A DNA stretch of 64,000 nt from an uncultured Flavobacteriia bacterium (GTDB lineage: Bacteria > Bacteroidota > Bacteroidia > Flavobacteriales_D > Crocinitomicaceae), in assembly GCA_937975705.1 (NCBI GenBank), contig CALJTX010000025.1, positions 1 through 64,000 on the forward strand, in the 5' to 3' direction. How positions within the stretch are numbered: position 1 is the first letter of the stretch; every line of letters begins with the position of its first letter. The notes under the pieces were generated by a model, which had not been told where the DNA came from, ran no database searches, and was given only the letters and a program-made list of their open reading frames with translations. Below are positions 43,801-50,617 of the stretch, one piece after another. Made by a program: the position numbers and the translations under genes.

Positions 43801-44220
43801 CAAAAACAAACAAACCTATTCCCTTTTTCAATTCCCGGAGCGACCTCAGCAAATTACACTACGAACGTTGGTGCGAGTTATCGTGTTCGCGCAACCAATG
43901 CTTATGGTTGTGTCGGATATTCGCCCTACCTGACAATCGTCAATGTATTGTCGCCAGAAACAAGTGCACCAAAAACATGTCAAAGCGTTTCTGATGTTGA
44001 GCCGCGTATTTATCCAAACCCAACAGCGCGTTTTTTGACAATAGAAATTCCAGAAGCGGAACTCTATCAGTCTATAGACGTTTTGGATTTGAACATGCGT
44101 AGCATTCAACATTTTGAGAGTACGGATCTCCAGATGCAAATTGACCTTTCCTTTTTAACCCCTGGAACGTACTGGGTAAGAATAGGAACGCACCGCTGTC
44201 TGCCTTTTGTGAAGTACTAA
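40888..44220 (+). CDS. large repetitive secreted protein with Ig/PKD-like modules and T9SS sorting domain
   Basis: An 1110-residue protein with a signal peptide (ending near LFAQ) and about ten Ig-like/PKD-type modules. They are rich in Thr, Ser, Asn and Pro, with recurring blocks such as TYSWSPTTGLSNSN, TTTTYTLTATN and GCTATDQVVV. The C-terminus (about 1035-1110) is a T9SS type A sorting domain (IYPNPTARFLTIEIPEA ... GTYWVRIG). It is probably a surface or released adhesin-like or matrix protein. Paired Cys residues in many modules suggest disulfides. Parts of the gene are near-identical direct repeats about 681-687 bp apart. Confidence 0.88.
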   Translation: MLRNLLICLSCFLHFALFAQVPSVVISPLNPSVCSGNTITLTASTNAAPGATFLWMPGGATTPSIAVSPSTNTTYTCTVTSGAFSNSSSSTVTVNAIPTATMVVNGLTLSINASGPLTFLWPNGTTTQSTTAFQTGQICCWLTNLSGCSNSICVNYINPTLNYSIAGQDATINCNQNTNGYQLGTAPIAGHTYSWSPTSGLSNPNIANPIANPTVTTTYTLTDFDANGNTVVDQVTITVNTTPPTINAGPDQTVCQGSNVTLNATSNASPITWNNGVQNNIPFVANTPGSTTYTASVTGTNGCVATDNMVVLVNPQPQFSITASGPTTLCSGQSVTLCVPYQYPWTYAWSNASITNCITVSYPGTYCVFITDYLTGCSNMACIPVNIFNSTNAGPDATISCTQNTSGAQIGSAAVAGNTYSWSPATGLSNPNSPNPIAQPTTTTTYTLTATNAIGCTATDQVVVNVNTTPPTLNAGPDQTVCLGSNVTLNATSNASPITWNNGVQNNIPFIANTPGSTTYTASVTGNNGCVATDNMVVLVNPLPPVSITAAGSTSLCPGQSVTLCGPPGNTWGYSWCTGETTACITVTNPGTYCLSTYSFNGCWSNTAYIVINSAVLPIANAGPDATISCTQNTSGAQIGSAAVAGSTYSWSPTTGLSNSNSANPIAQPTVTTTYTLTATNDSGCTATDQVVVSVNTTPPSIAIVANGSTTICPGASVVLSTTTAGLSYSWKKNGIPISNATSASFTVTQPGTYTLTGTTASGCISTSNSITISFLQATLSATGPTTICPGSYVVLQATIGTGYTYQWVKNGNAAINFNNNAGYSAISSGIYSVNILTPSGCLLSSNSIQVQVLPSPTASIIAAGSSTICSGSSVTLICSTTGNGLNYQWKKNTQVIVGATSSNLTVTQAGIYSLSISNAACPSNWVTSNSITITVNPSPSPSISASSLTISPGNTATLSTPLIANQSYQWQKQTNLFPFSIPGATSANYTTNVGASYRVRATNAYGCVGYSPYLTIVNVLSPETSAPKTCQSVSDVEPRIYPNPTARFLTIEIPEAELYQSIDVLDLNMRSIQHFESTDLQMQIDLSFLTPGTYWVRIGTHRCLPFVKY
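41608..42512 (+). repeat. long direct repeats inside the T9SS protein gene (681-bp offset)
   Basis: A block of about 220 bp from near 41608 recurs near 42289. Both encode AGPDQTVC, ITWNNGVQNNIPF, TPGSTTYTASVTG and CVATDNMVVLVNP. The reading frame is kept (227 codons apart), and most differences are synonymous. Confidence 0.85.
42061..42868 (+). repeat. second pair of long direct repeats in the same gene (687-bp offset)
   Basis: A block of about 120 bp starting at 42061 recurs at 42748, encoding NAGPDATISCTQNTSGAQIG and SAAVAG in both. A third, more diverged copy is at about 41390. Confidence 0.85.
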
Positions 44221-44243
44221 GCGCAACGAATTGAGCAAGTTTA

Positions 44244-44265
44244 AGCCATCTTCAGATGGCTTTTT
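44244..44265 (+). terminator. intrinsic terminator after the T9SS protein gene
   Basis: Stem AGCCATC / GATGGCT with loop TTCA, followed by a short T-run, 24 bp after the stop codon. Confidence 0.75.
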
Positions 44266-44266
44266 G

Positions 44267-44274
44267 TATTTTTA
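44267..44274 (+). promoter_or_regulatory. candidate -7 element immediately before the DUF2461 start
   Basis: TATTTTTA, one mismatch from TAnnTTTG, ends 4 nt before the ATG at 44279, just after the terminator. It would give a leaderless mRNA. No -33 TTTG is visible at normal spacing. Confidence 0.35.
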
Positions 44275-44278
44275 CACC

Positions 44279-44953
44279 ATGTCATTTTTCACCGAAGATT
44301 ATTTATTGTTTTTTCAGGAGCTTGCTGCCAACAACCACAAAGAGTGGTTTGATGCCAATCGCAAGCGCTATGAAAAAAGTGTGAAAGAGCCCTTTAAGGC
44401 GTTTACTGAACACTTAATTGCAGAAATTTCCAAGAAAGAACCTGCATTTAAGGAGCTTCGGGCGAGCGACTGCATTTTTAGAATCAATAGAGACATCCGC
44501 TTTTCCAAAGACAAGACGCCATACAAAACAATGTGTTCGGCCGTTATTTCTCCGCAGGGGAAGAAAAGCAGTTCTATTCACGGGATTTATTTTGAGTTAG
44601 GCCCTGAACATGTTCGTGCCTATGGCGGTGTGTACGAAATCGAAAAAGACGATTTATATGCACTCAGAGAAGGTATTGCTAGTAACGTAGCCGCTTTTCA
44701 AAAGCTATACAAACACAAAGATTTCAGCAATTTATTTGGCCAAATCCGCGGAGAAAAAAACAAAAAACTCGACAAAGCTTTTCAAGAGGCCGCTGCGCAA
44801 GAACCGCTGCTTTTCAATAAACAGTTTTATTTTTTCGCACACTTTGAGCCAGAGACCGTGCTCAGCCCTACCCTAGATCAACTCCTGTTGGATTGCTACA
44901 AAGTGGGGCGCCCCATCGAATTATTTTTCAATCAATTTATACAACGTTCATGA
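44279..44953 (+). CDS. DUF2461 family protein
   Basis: A 224-residue protein of the DUF2461 family: LLFFQELAANNHKEWFDANR near the N-terminus, CIFRINRDIRFSKDKTPYK, and GGVYEIEKDDLYALRE. The function is unknown; it is cytoplasmic and widespread in Bacteroidota. The start is ATG 44279, because an upstream extension would be encoded by the terminator of the previous gene. Its TGA overlaps the ATG of the peptidase gene. Confidence 0.9.
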   Translation: MSFFTEDYLLFFQELAANNHKEWFDANRKRYEKSVKEPFKAFTEHLIAEISKKEPAFKELRASDCIFRINRDIRFSKDKTPYKTMCSAVISPQGKKSSSIHGIYFELGPEHVRAYGGVYEIEKDDLYALREGIASNVAAFQKLYKHKDFSNLFGQIRGEKNKKLDKAFQEAAAQEPLLFNKQFYFFAHFEPETVLSPTLDQLLLDCYKVGRPIELFFNQFIQRS

Positions 44954-47058
44954 AATTCTTCTTCCAATTGCTATTCATCGGACTCACCTTTGTGAGTTTT
45001 GGTCAAAAGAAAACCTTCGACCTCAAGGAGTCTGTGTTGAAGCAAAGAGCACTCTCGCCGGTGCGCCTCAATAATTTTCAATGGATTCCAGAAACCGATT
45101 CCTATACGTTCTGCAGTGCAGATTGGGGAAGCCTGCAACAAAGTGCTGTGGCGTCAGATAAAGCGTTTGAGTTAACTAGTACCAAAGAAATCAATGAAAA
45201 ACTAGGCACATCCTTTACCCACCTTGCCTATGCAAAATGGGTGAGCAAAGATGTACTTGAGGTTTCTGACGGTGGAAGCGTTTATGCGCTTTACAACACA
45301 GCAACCAAAACAGGTAGCGTTCATCAAGTGAAAGAAGGCGGAGAAAACGCGCATTTTCATTCAGCGAGTAAGCACCTGGCCTACACCATTGAAAACAATT
45401 TGTATGTAGATGGCCGTGCCATCACCAAAAACCAAGACAAAAACATCGTTTCTGGCCAAACCTATGCGCGCAGTGAGTTCGGTATTACAGAAGGCATCTT
45501 CTGGTCCAACTCTGGTGCTTTACTGGCTTTCTATCAAAAAGACGAGAGCGCAGTGCACAACTACCCTCTACTCGACATCAGCAAGACGCCTGGGGCAGTT
45601 CAATTCATCAAATACCCAATGGCTGGCCAGGCGTCGGAAAAGCCACGAGTGGGCATTTACAATCTCAAAACAAAGAAAACGGTGTTCATTAACCCGCGTT
45701 CTGGTGCCGATTCTTACCTCACCAATGTGGCATTTACTCCGAGCGAAAAGTATCTTTTGGTTGCAGAAGTCAACCGCGATCAAAACCACATGTGGCTGTA
45801 CCTATATGATCTCAAAGGAAAGTTAGTGCGCACTTTATGGGAAGAGCAAAACGACAAATGGGTAGAACCCGAGCATCCGGCATTTTTCCCGTCCAAAACT
45901 TCAGATAATTTCATCTGGATTTCAGAAAAGAATGGTTTCAATAACCTCTACTACGTAGACATCAACGGACAAATCATCAAGACGGTAACCTCTAACAAAT
46001 TTGTAATAAAAGATATCCTAGAGGCGAATGAAGACGGTAGCAAAATTTATTTTTCTGCAACGGGCGCCAATCCTTGCAACACGCTTGTTTACGAGGTTGA
46101 TTTACAAGGCAACCAACGCCAACTGACGCAAGCAGAAGGCACGCACCGCTTTGCTTTGGCTCCAAAAGGCGCTTATTATTACGATGGCTACAGCAGTGTT
46201 GAAGTTGCCAACAAAGAATACGTCATGACCCTAAATGGAAAAATGGCCAAACTCCTCCAAGATTCTCCTGATAAATTAGCCGAGTACAACATTGGCAGCA
46301 CCGAAATTGGCAACATCAAAGGAAAAGACGGATCGGCGCTTTACTACCGCATGATCAAGCCTGCTGACTTTGACCCAAATAAAAAATACCCGGTGTTGGT
46401 GTATGTCTATGGCGGGCCACATGCCCAAATGGTGACCAACAGCTGGTTGGCGGGTGCCAACCTTTGGATGCACTGGCTGGCCAATCAAGGCTATATTGTT
46501 TTTACCCTAGACAACCGCGGCTCGGGCGAGCGTGGCTTTGCTTTCGAGAGCCAAATTCACCGCCAACTCGGAACCGTAGAGATGGAAGATCAGCTCACAG
46601 GTGTTGACTACCTCAAGTCATTGCCTTACATCGATGGCCAGCGCATGGCGGTCCATGGGTGGTCTTTTGGTGGCTTCATGACCACAAGTTTAATGCTGCG
46701 CCAAGCAGGTGTATTTAACGTTGGTGTAGCTGGCGGGCCGGTTACCGACTGGAAATTCTATGAAATCATGTATGGTGAGCGCTACATGGACCGCCCAGAA
46801 CAAAACCCTGAGGGCTATGCGGCCAATTCACTACTGAACCACACCGAGAATTTGAAAGGTAAATTGCTCTTAATTCATGGTACGGTAGACGACGTCGTGG
46901 TAATGCAACACAACGAAGCTTTATTAATGTCTTTTATCGACAACGGCGTACAAGCTGATTACTTTGTGTACCCAATGCACCCACACAATGTGAGCGGAAA
47001 AGACCGCGCACATTTAATGGAAAAGGTATTAATGTACATCATTGATAACAACAAATAG
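44950..47058 (+). CDS. dipeptidyl-peptidase IV-like S9 peptidase
   Basis: A 702-residue exported peptidase. A signal peptide ends near residue 18 (VSFGQ). An N-terminal beta-propeller (about 30-450, DPPIV_N) is followed by a C-terminal alpha/beta hydrolase. The catalytic Ser is about S572 in HGWSFGGFM, the Asp is in HGTVDDVVM and the His is in YPMHPHNVSG or GKDRAHLME. Bacteroidota DPP-IV enzymes cleave Xaa-Pro dipeptides in the periplasm for peptide nutrition. It overlaps the DUF2461 stop and ends at a bidirectional terminator. Confidence 0.95.
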   Translation: MKFFFQLLFIGLTFVSFGQKKTFDLKESVLKQRALSPVRLNNFQWIPETDSYTFCSADWGSLQQSAVASDKAFELTSTKEINEKLGTSFTHLAYAKWVSKDVLEVSDGGSVYALYNTATKTGSVHQVKEGGENAHFHSASKHLAYTIENNLYVDGRAITKNQDKNIVSGQTYARSEFGITEGIFWSNSGALLAFYQKDESAVHNYPLLDISKTPGAVQFIKYPMAGQASEKPRVGIYNLKTKKTVFINPRSGADSYLTNVAFTPSEKYLLVAEVNRDQNHMWLYLYDLKGKLVRTLWEEQNDKWVEPEHPAFFPSKTSDNFIWISEKNGFNNLYYVDINGQIIKTVTSNKFVIKDILEANEDGSKIYFSATGANPCNTLVYEVDLQGNQRQLTQAEGTHRFALAPKGAYYYDGYSSVEVANKEYVMTLNGKMAKLLQDSPDKLAEYNIGSTEIGNIKGKDGSALYYRMIKPADFDPNKKYPVLVYVYGGPHAQMVTNSWLAGANLWMHWLANQGYIVFTLDNRGSGERGFAFESQIHRQLGTVEMEDQLTGVDYLKSLPYIDGQRMAVHGWSFGGFMTTSLMLRQAGVFNVGVAGGPVTDWKFYEIMYGERYMDRPEQNPEGYAANSLLNHTENLKGKLLLIHGTVDDVVVMQHNEALLMSFIDNGVQADYFVYPMHPHNVSGKDRAHLMEKVLMYIIDNNK

Positions 47059-47074
47059 TTCCATTTGTAACCAA

Positions 47075-47105
47075 CAAAAAAGGCGACCAATTAGTCGCCT
47101 TTTTT
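47075..47105. terminator. bidirectional intrinsic terminator between the peptidase and rhodanese genes
   Basis: A-run, stem GGCGAC / GTCGCC with loop CAATTA, T-run. It serves both converging transcripts. Confidence 0.88.
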
Positions 47106-47121
47106 GCTATTATTATAAAAC

Positions 47122-47424
47122 TTAGAGTTTGCTTTTGAGGCTCATCCAGCCACCGCCGTTGTGAACGTCGTAGCCAGCTGCTTTGAGCAAGCTTTTGGCA
47201 CTGCCGCTGCGCATTCCAGATGCGCAACAAGTAATAATGGCTTTGTTTTTAGGAACCTTTGAAAGGCTTGCCTGTAAAGATTGTAAAGGAATGTTTACTG
47301 AACCTTTGATATGACCTCCTTTGAATTCTGCAGGCGAACGCACGTCAATGATCATGGCGCCTTGCTTCACGAGTGTAGCGAAATCTACACTTGTTCCGCC
47401 AAATAATTTCTTGAATAAAGACAT
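47122..47424 (-). CDS. single-domain rhodanese (second of a tandem pair)
   Basis: A 100-residue rhodanese-like protein. The sulfur-carrying Cys is in TCCASGMRSG; IIDVRSPAEFKGGHIKGSVN is the structural motif. Residues 1-15 (MSLFKKLFGGTSVDF) are an amphipathic N-terminus. The paired Cys-Cys before ASG is also found in the upstream paralogue. It may carry persulfide sulfur or act in thiol repair. It lies 3 nt after the first rhodanese gene in an operon with DUF6132. Confidence 0.93.
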   Translation of the reverse strand: MSLFKKLFGGTSVDFATLVKQGAMIIDVRSPAEFKGGHIKGSVNIPLQSLQASLSKVPKNKAIITCCASGMRSGSAKSLLKAAGYDVHNGGGWMSLKSKL

Positions 47425-47427
47425 CGC

Positions 47428-47682
47428 TTATTGTTGAGAAACTAAGTAATTCACATCTAGCCAAGAGCCGCCGTTTTCACAGTCAACACCAATAGATTGG
47501 AAATAATGCGTAGCTTGACCCGAGCGGTTGCCCGAAGCACAACAAAAAATTATGGGTTGCGCCATCGCTTTGATATCGTCAATGTGTGCAGTGATTTCTT
47601 GAAGTGGAATATTGATAGATCCGGCTACATGGCCTCCGGCAAATTCGGCGTGCGTGCGCACATCAATGATTGTTTTTGACAT
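47428..47682 (-). CDS. single-domain rhodanese (first of a tandem pair)
   Basis: An 84-residue rhodanese starting at the ATG at 47682, with TIIDVRTHAEFAGGHVAGSIN and the active loop FCCASGNRSG, and ending ENGGSWLDV. It is a paralogue of the next gene, probably by tandem duplication. An in-frame extension upstream would overlap DUF6132 and has no homology. It sits 1 nt after DUF6132. The arrangement suggests moving sulfane sulfur near the inner membrane (inference). Confidence 0.92.
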   Translation of the reverse strand: MSKTIIDVRTHAEFAGGHVAGSINIPLQEITAHIDDIKAMAQPIIFCCASGNRSGQATHYFQSIGVDCENGGSWLDVNYLVSQQ

Positions 47683-47683
47683 C

Positions 47684-47893
47684 TTATTTATTTTTTGGGT
47701 TGATAATTTCAAATATGAACTGAAAAATAGTACCTCCTAACAATAATCCTAATAAAATTGTTGCATATGGCGTACTTCTTAAAGCACAACCTGTGGTACA
47801 AGGAAACTTTATAAAATATACATAACCAAGAACGGCACCAATTAGGTAGCCAATGGCTGTAAAGTATTTTTCGGAATAAAGTATCTTTTTCAT
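47684..47893 (-). CDS. DUF6132-like small membrane protein
   Basis: A 69-residue protein with two transmembrane helices (about 10-30 and 45-65) and the conserved stretch between them FPCTTGCALRSTPY. The two Cys of CTTGC resemble those of small membrane proteins found with rhodaneses. The start is ATG 47893, just after a full -7 element. It is the first gene of the DUF6132-rhodanese-rhodanese operon, which favours a role in sulfur or thiosulfate passage. Confidence 0.8.
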   Translation of the reverse strand: MKKILYSEKYFTAIGYLIGAVLGYVYFIKFPCTTGCALRSTPYATILLGLLLGGTIFQFIFEIINPKNK

Positions 47894-47901
47894 TTCGAAG
47901 A

Positions 47902-47909
47902 CAAAATTA
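47902..47909 (-). promoter_or_regulatory. -7 element for the DUF6132-rhodanese operon
   Basis: The minus strand reads TAATTTTG, a full match, 8 nt before the DUF6132 ATG. The leader is very short (about 2-5 nt). Confidence 0.45.
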
Positions 47910-47970
47910 AGCACTTGTTACATTTTGATTTGTAGCGCAAGTTACACAGAATGAAGAGCGAGAAATAAAC

Positions 47971-47978
47971 TACCTTTG
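47971..47978 (+). promoter_or_regulatory. -7 element for the acidic protein at 47992
   Basis: TACCTTTG, a full match to TAnnTTTG, ends 13 nt before the ATG at 47992. It is divergent from the DUF6132 promoter. Confidence 0.5.
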
Positions 47979-47991
47979 TCAAAATTATTTT

Positions 47992-48471
47992 ATGAAACAA
48001 GTTTCTTTAGCGGCCATCGAAAAGGCCATAGAGGTCGTAGACAACCTCACCGACGAACAACTCGAAAACATCACAGAGCGTTATGCCGATGCCCAAGAAG
48101 CCCTTTTAGGGTATGTCATGACCGCACCAGAGGAGTACAAAAACGAAGACCTCGAAGGTTTACTGATTTATTATTTCTGCTTGGTACTTGAGGCGTTCAA
48201 ACAAGAAGGTATTGAGCTGCGCACCATCGTTGAAGAAGACATCGATGCAATAGAAGAACCATTCTTTGACATGCTCGACCAATACTTTGAATCTGAAGAC
48301 GAAGAAATTATTGAGTCTTTTTGCGACCAACCTTACTTGGCACAATTTATGGCCATGGAAGTTTCTGAAGAAGATGATGATGGTTCCGAATTATCAGAAG
48401 AAACTGCCACACAGCTCTTTATTGTGAGTTTGGCCATGATTTCTTTATTGAACCGCGCAATTATTGCATAG
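47992..48471 (+). CDS. acidic helical protein of unknown function
   Basis: A 159-residue, strongly acidic protein with no signal peptide; it is predicted mostly helical. Landmarks are AIEVVDNLTDEQLENITERY, LIYYFCLVLEAFKQ and a Glu/Asp-rich stretch SEEDDDGSELSEE before a hydrophobic C-terminal helix (IVSLAMISLLNRAIIA). No motif of known function is recognised. It has its own promoter and is followed directly by the SRP RNA gene. Confidence 0.7.
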   Translation: MKQVSLAAIEKAIEVVDNLTDEQLENITERYADAQEALLGYVMTAPEEYKNEDLEGLLIYYFCLVLEAFKQEGIELRTIVEEDIDAIEEPFFDMLDQYFESEDEEIIESFCDQPYLAQFMAMEVSEEDDDGSELSEETATQLFIVSLAMISLLNRAIIA

Positions 48472-48495
48472 AATCACAAGAATTTCGTATTTTTG
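48464..48495 (+). promoter_or_regulatory. promoter of the SRP RNA gene
   Basis: TTG (48464-48466) and TATTTTTG (48488-48495), a full -7 element, are separated by 21 nt, partly within the end of the preceding gene. The RNA should start 4-6 nt later, at the first G of the closing stem. Confidence 0.6.
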
Positions 48496-48498
48496 CAT

Positions 48499-48596
48499 GG
48501 GGTAAGTCTTTTACGACCAGCTCCCTCTGAATCCTCCAGGACAGGAATGTAGCAAAGGTAAGAGGTTGTAGCGGTGCGATAAAAGTAGCTTACCCC
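48499..48596 (+). ncRNA. ffs: signal recognition particle RNA, small bacterial type (4.5S-like)
   Basis: A 98-nt element closed by GGGGTAAG (48499-48506) and CTTACCCC (48589-48596), with the Bacteroidota-type apical domain: CTCCAGGACAGGAATGTAG and AGCAAAGGTAAGAGG around 48533-48565. These correspond to the Ffh-binding symmetric and asymmetric loops. The stem is followed by ATCTTTTTTT, which acts as terminator. The length and layout fit the small-type SRP RNA that works with Ffh and FtsY in co-translational targeting. Confidence 0.9.
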
Positions 48597-48615
48597 ATCT
48601 TTTTTTGTGTCTACC

Positions 48616-49629
48616 ATGAAAATTTCAGCATCAATTTATTCCGACGCAGCCCGCCCTCTGCAAGCTGTCATTGCTGACCTGGTAGCCCATCAGGTAGACC
48701 TCCTCCACATCGACTGCAACGACGACCTCCGCGTTTTCGACGACATCAAACAAATTCGGGAATGGTGCACTATTCCACTCGACTTACACATTATTACCGC
48801 AGACCCATCAAAATATTTCCCTTACCTGCTTGAAAACCCTGTAGAATACCTCACCTTTCAAGTAGAAGATTTACAAGGAGAATTACAAATTCCAAAAGAA
48901 ATCCAAGGTAAAAAAGGTTTAGCCCTCATCACCCCTACGCCTATTTCAGCTTTTGAGGCCTACGCACACTTCGATTTTATCCTCATCATGGCGACCATTC
49001 CAGGTCAGTCTGGCGGCGTTTTTGACCGGCTTAATTTTGATAAAATCAGAAACTTCAGAAAGCGCTATCCCAACAAATCTATTCATGTCGACGGCGGCGT
49101 AAATCCAGAAGTTTCCTTCATTTTAAGACAAATGGGCGTGAGCACAGCGGTTTCAGGGTCTTACCTCTTCAAAGAAGCCAGCGTGGGCAATGCACTGATG
49201 AATCTCACCAAACGCAGCATTGGGTCAGCCTTCAAAGTAGCCGATTTCATGACGCCACTCCATGAAACACCGAAGTTCAGCATTGAAAATTTAGATTTAA
49301 AAAATGTCCTGCAAACAGTAGAAGACGGCCAAATGGGTGTGGCTATGGCCATAGATGCCCACAACACATTCATCGGTTTGGTTTCTAGTGCAGACATCCG
49401 AAAATCATTGTTAAAACAACTTTCAAACGGTTTAGATTTAAATACACTCGATGCAAAGAACCTCATCAACCGCCAACCTATTTGTATCAATGAAGATGCA
49501 AGCGTAGTTGAACTCTTACAACTCATCAAAAACAGCCCCTTTGCAGTACTTTACTTGCCCGTCATTGACGACGCGCAAAAACTCAAGGGTATCGTTCAAT
49601 TCTCCAACCTGATCAAAGCAGAAATATGA
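48616..49629 (+). CDS. ribulose-phosphate 3-epimerase-like TIM barrel fused to a CBS pair
   Basis: A 337-residue fusion starting at the ATG at 48616. Residues 1 to about 205 resemble pentulose-phosphate 3-epimerase. They keep the metal/catalytic set H31 and D33 (LLHIDCND), H58 (LDLHII) and D159 (HVDGGVN), and the phosphate-loop text ATIPGQSGGVFD. The usual MDG after HxD is replaced by CND. Residues about 208-337 form two CBS domains (ADFMTPL..., NLINRQPICINEDASV). Adenine nucleotides would be the usual CBS ligand. Its stop overlaps the aldolase gene (ATGA). It lacks a visible promoter of its own after ffs. The substrate is unknown. Confidence 0.8.
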   Translation: MKISASIYSDAARPLQAVIADLVAHQVDLLHIDCNDDLRVFDDIKQIREWCTIPLDLHIITADPSKYFPYLLENPVEYLTFQVEDLQGELQIPKEIQGKKGLALITPTPISAFEAYAHFDFILIMATIPGQSGGVFDRLNFDKIRNFRKRYPNKSIHVDGGVNPEVSFILRQMGVSTAVSGSYLFKEASVGNALMNLTKRSIGSAFKVADFMTPLHETPKFSIENLDLKNVLQTVEDGQMGVAMAIDAHNTFIGLVSSADIRKSLLKQLSNGLDLNTLDAKNLINRQPICINEDASVVELLQLIKNSPFAVLYLPVIDDAQKLKGIVQFSNLIKAEI

Positions 49630-50615
49630 TCATCGAACTCAAAAACAACACCAACGCAGCTGCACTTGCTGCCGCACACCACGCTTTTCACATCCTATAT
49701 CTAGGAAAAGACTACCTCATCACCGGAAGCGGTGTCAAAGAAGTCCCAGAAGCTTTACAAGCTCACACCCAAAACCATTGGGTTTTTGCCAACGACATCC
49801 AACTTGCATCGCGCAAGTTCCAAGACCAAAAACGCGAAGTGAAGTTTGGAAATGTCACTATTGGCGGCCAAACCAACAACACCATCTTGATTGGCGGGCC
49901 TTGCTCTGTTGAATCTGAAGAACAATTGCGTGGCTCAGCCGAATTGCTCGTGAGTATGGGCCTCAGCACCCTCAGAGGTGGCGCCTACAAACCGCGCACC
50001 AGCCCCTACTCTTTTCAAGGTATGGGTTTAGAAGGCTTGCAACTTTTGGCCAAAATGCGCCAAGACTACGGCTTAAACGTCATCACTGAAGCTAGAGACG
50101 CTACCCACATCGATGAAATCATCGAGCACACCGATATCATTCAGGTAGGCGCCAAAGCCATGTACGACCAAGGCATATTGCGCGCTTGTGCCAAAATCAA
50201 AAAACCTGTGCTCATCAAGCGCGGTTTTGGCACTACCCTTCAAGAATTTGTACAAGCGGCAGAGTTTGTGCTTTCTGGCGGAAACGAAAACGTAGTGCTC
50301 TGCGAGCGCGGTATCCGCACTTTTGAAACAGGCACGCGCTTCACACTAGACTTGTGTGGTGTAGCGTGGTTGCAAGAACACAGCAACTTGCCCATCATTC
50401 TCGATCCATCACATGCCATGGGCTACGCCTACGGTGTCAATCCTTTGGCGCGCGCTTGTGTGGCCATGGGCATCGACGGCTTGCTCATCGAGGCGCACCC
50501 GAACCCGAAAGTGGCCAAATCTGATGCCTCACAACAACTCAATTACGACGAATTCCGCAAGCTCCATTCAGATATTCAGAAAGTAGCCCAAAGCGTTGGC
50601 TATCAAATTGTATAA
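49626..50615 (+). CDS. DAHP synthase (type I-beta)-like 3-deoxy-ulosonate phosphate synthase
   Basis: A 329-residue protein of the DAHP/Kdo8P synthase family with an N-terminal regulatory-like segment (residues 1 to about 85). Metal ligands fit C93 (GGPCSVES), H263 (DPSHAMG), E289 (IEAHP) and D300. KPRTSPYSFQG is the DAHP-type substrate loop, and LIKRGF and LCERGIRTFE bind phosphoenolpyruvate. Two normally constant blocks differ from the T. maritima-type enzyme: GARNxQNF is GAKAMYDQ (175-182) and GRRDLV is GYAYGV (266-271). It may be DAHP synthase for aromatics or a relative with another aldose phosphate. It lies between an epimerase-like and a KdsC-like gene. Confidence 0.82.
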   Translation: MIIELKNNTNAAALAAAHHAFHILYLGKDYLITGSGVKEVPEALQAHTQNHWVFANDIQLASRKFQDQKREVKFGNVTIGGQTNNTILIGGPCSVESEEQLRGSAELLVSMGLSTLRGGAYKPRTSPYSFQGMGLEGLQLLAKMRQDYGLNVITEARDATHIDEIIEHTDIIQVGAKAMYDQGILRACAKIKKPVLIKRGFGTTLQEFVQAAEFVLSGGNENVVLCERGIRTFETGTRFTLDLCGVAWLQEHSNLPIILDPSHAMGYAYGVNPLARACVAMGIDGLLIEAHPNPKVAKSDASQQLNYDEFRKLHSDIQKVAQSVGYQIV

Positions 50616-50617
50616 CT

